Source: Dialister sp. CAG:486 (GTDB taxonomy: Bacteria; Bacillota; Negativicutes; Veillonellales; Dialisteraceae). Taken from it: a stretch of DNA of 6,798 nucleotides. The position numbers and the translations under genes are program-made. Under the pieces are notes generated by a model, which had not been told where the DNA came from, ran no database searches, and saw nothing but the letters and a program-made list of their open reading frames with translations. Positions 5,354 to 6,798 of this stretch are shown piece after piece. The DNA is taken from the NCBI GenBank assembly GCA_000434475.1, contig FR879606.1:1-6798 (forward strand), in the 5' to 3' direction. Position 1 is the stretch's first letter. Each line of letters begins with the position of its first letter.

Positions 5354-6798
5354 TCTTCCCCTTCTTCATTTTCTTTTTCGAATGTGATTTAGATCTTGCA
5401 GATGCTCTGGTCTTCTTTTCCAAATTCAGCGGGGAATGGATCTCTCCCATGATGAAGTCGACTTCGCGGCGTTCCTTATCCGCCTTGACAAGGGTCACGC
5501 GGACGGGCATCCCCATGGAATAGGTCGTCCCTGAGAAGCGGCCCTTCAAAGTCATCGTATCTTCCTGATATATGTACTCGTCATCGTCCATGGAGTCAAT
5601 GTGGACAAGACCTTCTACGCCATTGTCGAGGCCTACAAAAACACCGAAGCGGGTGATCCCGGTCACATGCGCATCGAATGGCTCGCCGACGAACGGCACC
5701 ATGTACTCTGTCATCTTGAGGTCATCGACATCGCGCTCGGTATCCGTCGCATTCTGCTCTGTCTCCGAGCAGTGGTCAGCCGCACGCAGGAGGAACTCTG
5801 TCTGCTTTTTAAGCTCTGCCTTGGAGAGGCCTTCTGAGATCGCCTGTCGGATGAGGCGATGTACCATCAGATCCGGATAGCGGCGGATCGGCGAGGTGAA
5901 GTGCGTATAGCATTCACTGGCGATCCCGAAGTGTCCGGCATTTTCCGTGCTGTAGCAGGCCTGCGGAAGGCTGCGGAGCGTCATCACCTGCACGACCGCT
6001 TCGATATCTTCTCCCTTCACCGTTTCCAGAAGCTTCTGGATATCCTTCGGCTCCGGATCCTTCGGGATAGAAAGATCGAGTCCCATGATGGCGATGAGAC
6101 GCTTCAGGGAATTCAGCTTCTCCTCATCCGGATGCTCATGCACACGGTAGATCGACGTATGTCCTGTCTTTTCGAGGAAACGCGCTACTGCTTCATTCGC
6201 CGCGATCATGGCATCCTCGATCATCTTCTCCGCATCACTTCTGATGCGCTTCTCTATGCGAAGCGGTGTCCCCTCTTCATCGAGAATGACCTTGTATTCA
6301 GGGAAATCGAAGTCGAGTGCGCCGCGGCGGGTACGGTCGGCGCGCAGAGCATCCGCGCATTCTTTAAGATCCTGCAACATGGGCATGAAATGCGACAGAT
6401 CCTCCGGCATAATGCCCTCGTGGAAGGCTTTATTGATCTCCGGATAATTGCAGCGGCGCGCCACACGCACGATGGACGGTGTGACCAGCTCGGTCTTTAC
6501 CTTGCCATCCGGCGACACATCCATCACGCAGGACATCGCATAGCGATCTTCGTCATGGTTTAAGCTGCAAAGATCATTCGACAGCTGGAAAGGCAGCATC
6601 GGGATGACGCGATCCGCCAAGTATACACTGGTGCCGCGGCGGTAGGCCTCATCATCGAGGAGCGACCCCTTCGTCACATAGCGAGACACATCCGCGATAT
6701 GGACAGACAGCTCAAAATGTCCGTTTGCCTTCTTCTCGCAGTAGACCGCATCGTCAAGATCCTTCGAGTCAGGCCCGTCGATGGTGACGATCGGAAGA
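5349..6798 (-). CDS. rnr: Ribonuclease R, C-terminal two-thirds (5' end beyond window)
   Basis: A 3'-5' exoribonuclease that degrades structured RNA and, with SmpB-tmRNA, mRNA from stalled ribosomes. The frame stays open to the right edge, giving 482 visible residues; the GTG at 6689 is internal, because the RNB active site lies upstream of it. The RNB domain begins at the edge with TIDGPDSKDLDDAV (visible residues 5-18; D7, D13, D15 and D16 match the catalytic aspartate cluster) and HIADVSRYV, and includes YTHFTSPIRRYPDLMVHR (297-314). An S1 RNA-binding domain (about 370-452) contains GITRFGVFVGLDNGVEGLVH. A Lys/Ser/Arg-rich tail (about 460-482) ends KKMKKGKK, as in many RNase R proteins. 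The N-terminal cold-shock domains are outside the window. Its TGA stop lies inside a heptad array. smpB follows after 443 nt. Confidence 0.95.
   Translation of the reverse strand, partial: LPIVTIDGPDSKDLDDAVYCEKKANGHFELSVHIADVSRYVTKGSLLDDEAYRRGTSVYLADRVIPMLPFQLSNDLCSLNHDEDRYAMSCVMDVSPDGKVKTELVTPSIVRVARRCNYPEINKAFHEGIMPEDLSHFMPMLQDLKECADALRADRTRRGALDFDFPEYKVILDEEGTPLRIEKRIRSDAEKMIEDAMIAANEAVARFLEKTGHTSIYRVHEHPDEEKLNSLKRLIAIMGLDLSIPKDPEPKDIQKLLETVKGEDIEAVVQVMTLRSLPQACYSTENAGHFGIASECYTHFTSPIRRYPDLMVHRLIRQAISEGLSKAELKKQTEFLLRAADHCSETEQNATDTERDVDDLKMTEYMVPFVGEPFDAHVTGITRFGVFVGLDNGVEGLVHIDSMDDDEYIYQEDTMTLKGRFSGTTYSMGMPVRVTLVKADKERREVDFIMGEIHSPLNLEKKTRASARSKSHSKKKMKKGKK

Noticed and set aside
5298..5355. 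Telomere-like TTAGGGA repeat or CRISPR-like array
   Set aside because: The units are contiguous 7-mers without spacers, so this is not CRISPR; similarity to telomere repeats is coincidental in an internal bacterial locus.

Overview
The window is about 53% G+C by eye and holds five genes: four complete and one cut by the right edge. Three gene-poor gaps between them are full of short repeats. The gene set (an AMIN-domain amidase, lipoproteins, smpB and rnr) and the intergenic repeats suggest a Firmicutes-lineage bacterium. A diderm of the Negativicutes (Selenomonas/Megasphaera-like) is my best guess, but no single marker proves it. There is no tRNA, rRNA, CRISPR array, phage gene or transposase.

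Layout. The left half is a cell-envelope block. A minus-strand polysaccharide-deacetylase lipoprotein (54-953, TTG start) is divergent from a plus-strand pair: a secreted AMIN + Amidase_3 N-acetylmuramoyl-L-alanine amidase (1343-2491) and a GerMN-domain lipoprotein (2582-3121). The pair ends at a near-perfect 24-bp hairpin terminator (3128-3179) that can work in both directions. The right half is an RNA quality-control block, all on the minus strand and transcribed right to left: rnr (RNase R, 5' end outside the window), smpB, and an unrecognised basic protein (3464-4372). That protein has a Lys/Phe/Gly-repeat N-terminus and three copies of an SH3/Tudor-like motif. SmpB and RNase R work together in trans-translation and mRNA decay, so the third protein is a candidate RNA- or ribosome-associated partner.

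The gaps (954-1342, 3122-3463, 4906-5348) are the most unusual part. Each carries tandem heptanucleotide arrays, with a different unit in each place (AGGGATT/AGTGACT, GAATGAG, GGTTCAG, AGTKAGG) but always a 7-nt period and one purine-rich strand. Two arrays abut the same 17-nt hairpin module, GGTGGCGGCTTCGCCGC. The stop codons of two genes (rnr and the K/F/G protein) lie inside heptad units. The rnr-smpB gap also holds a 153-bp segment bounded by perfect 11-bp inverted repeats, which looks like a non-autonomous mobile element and separates two genes that are often adjacent.
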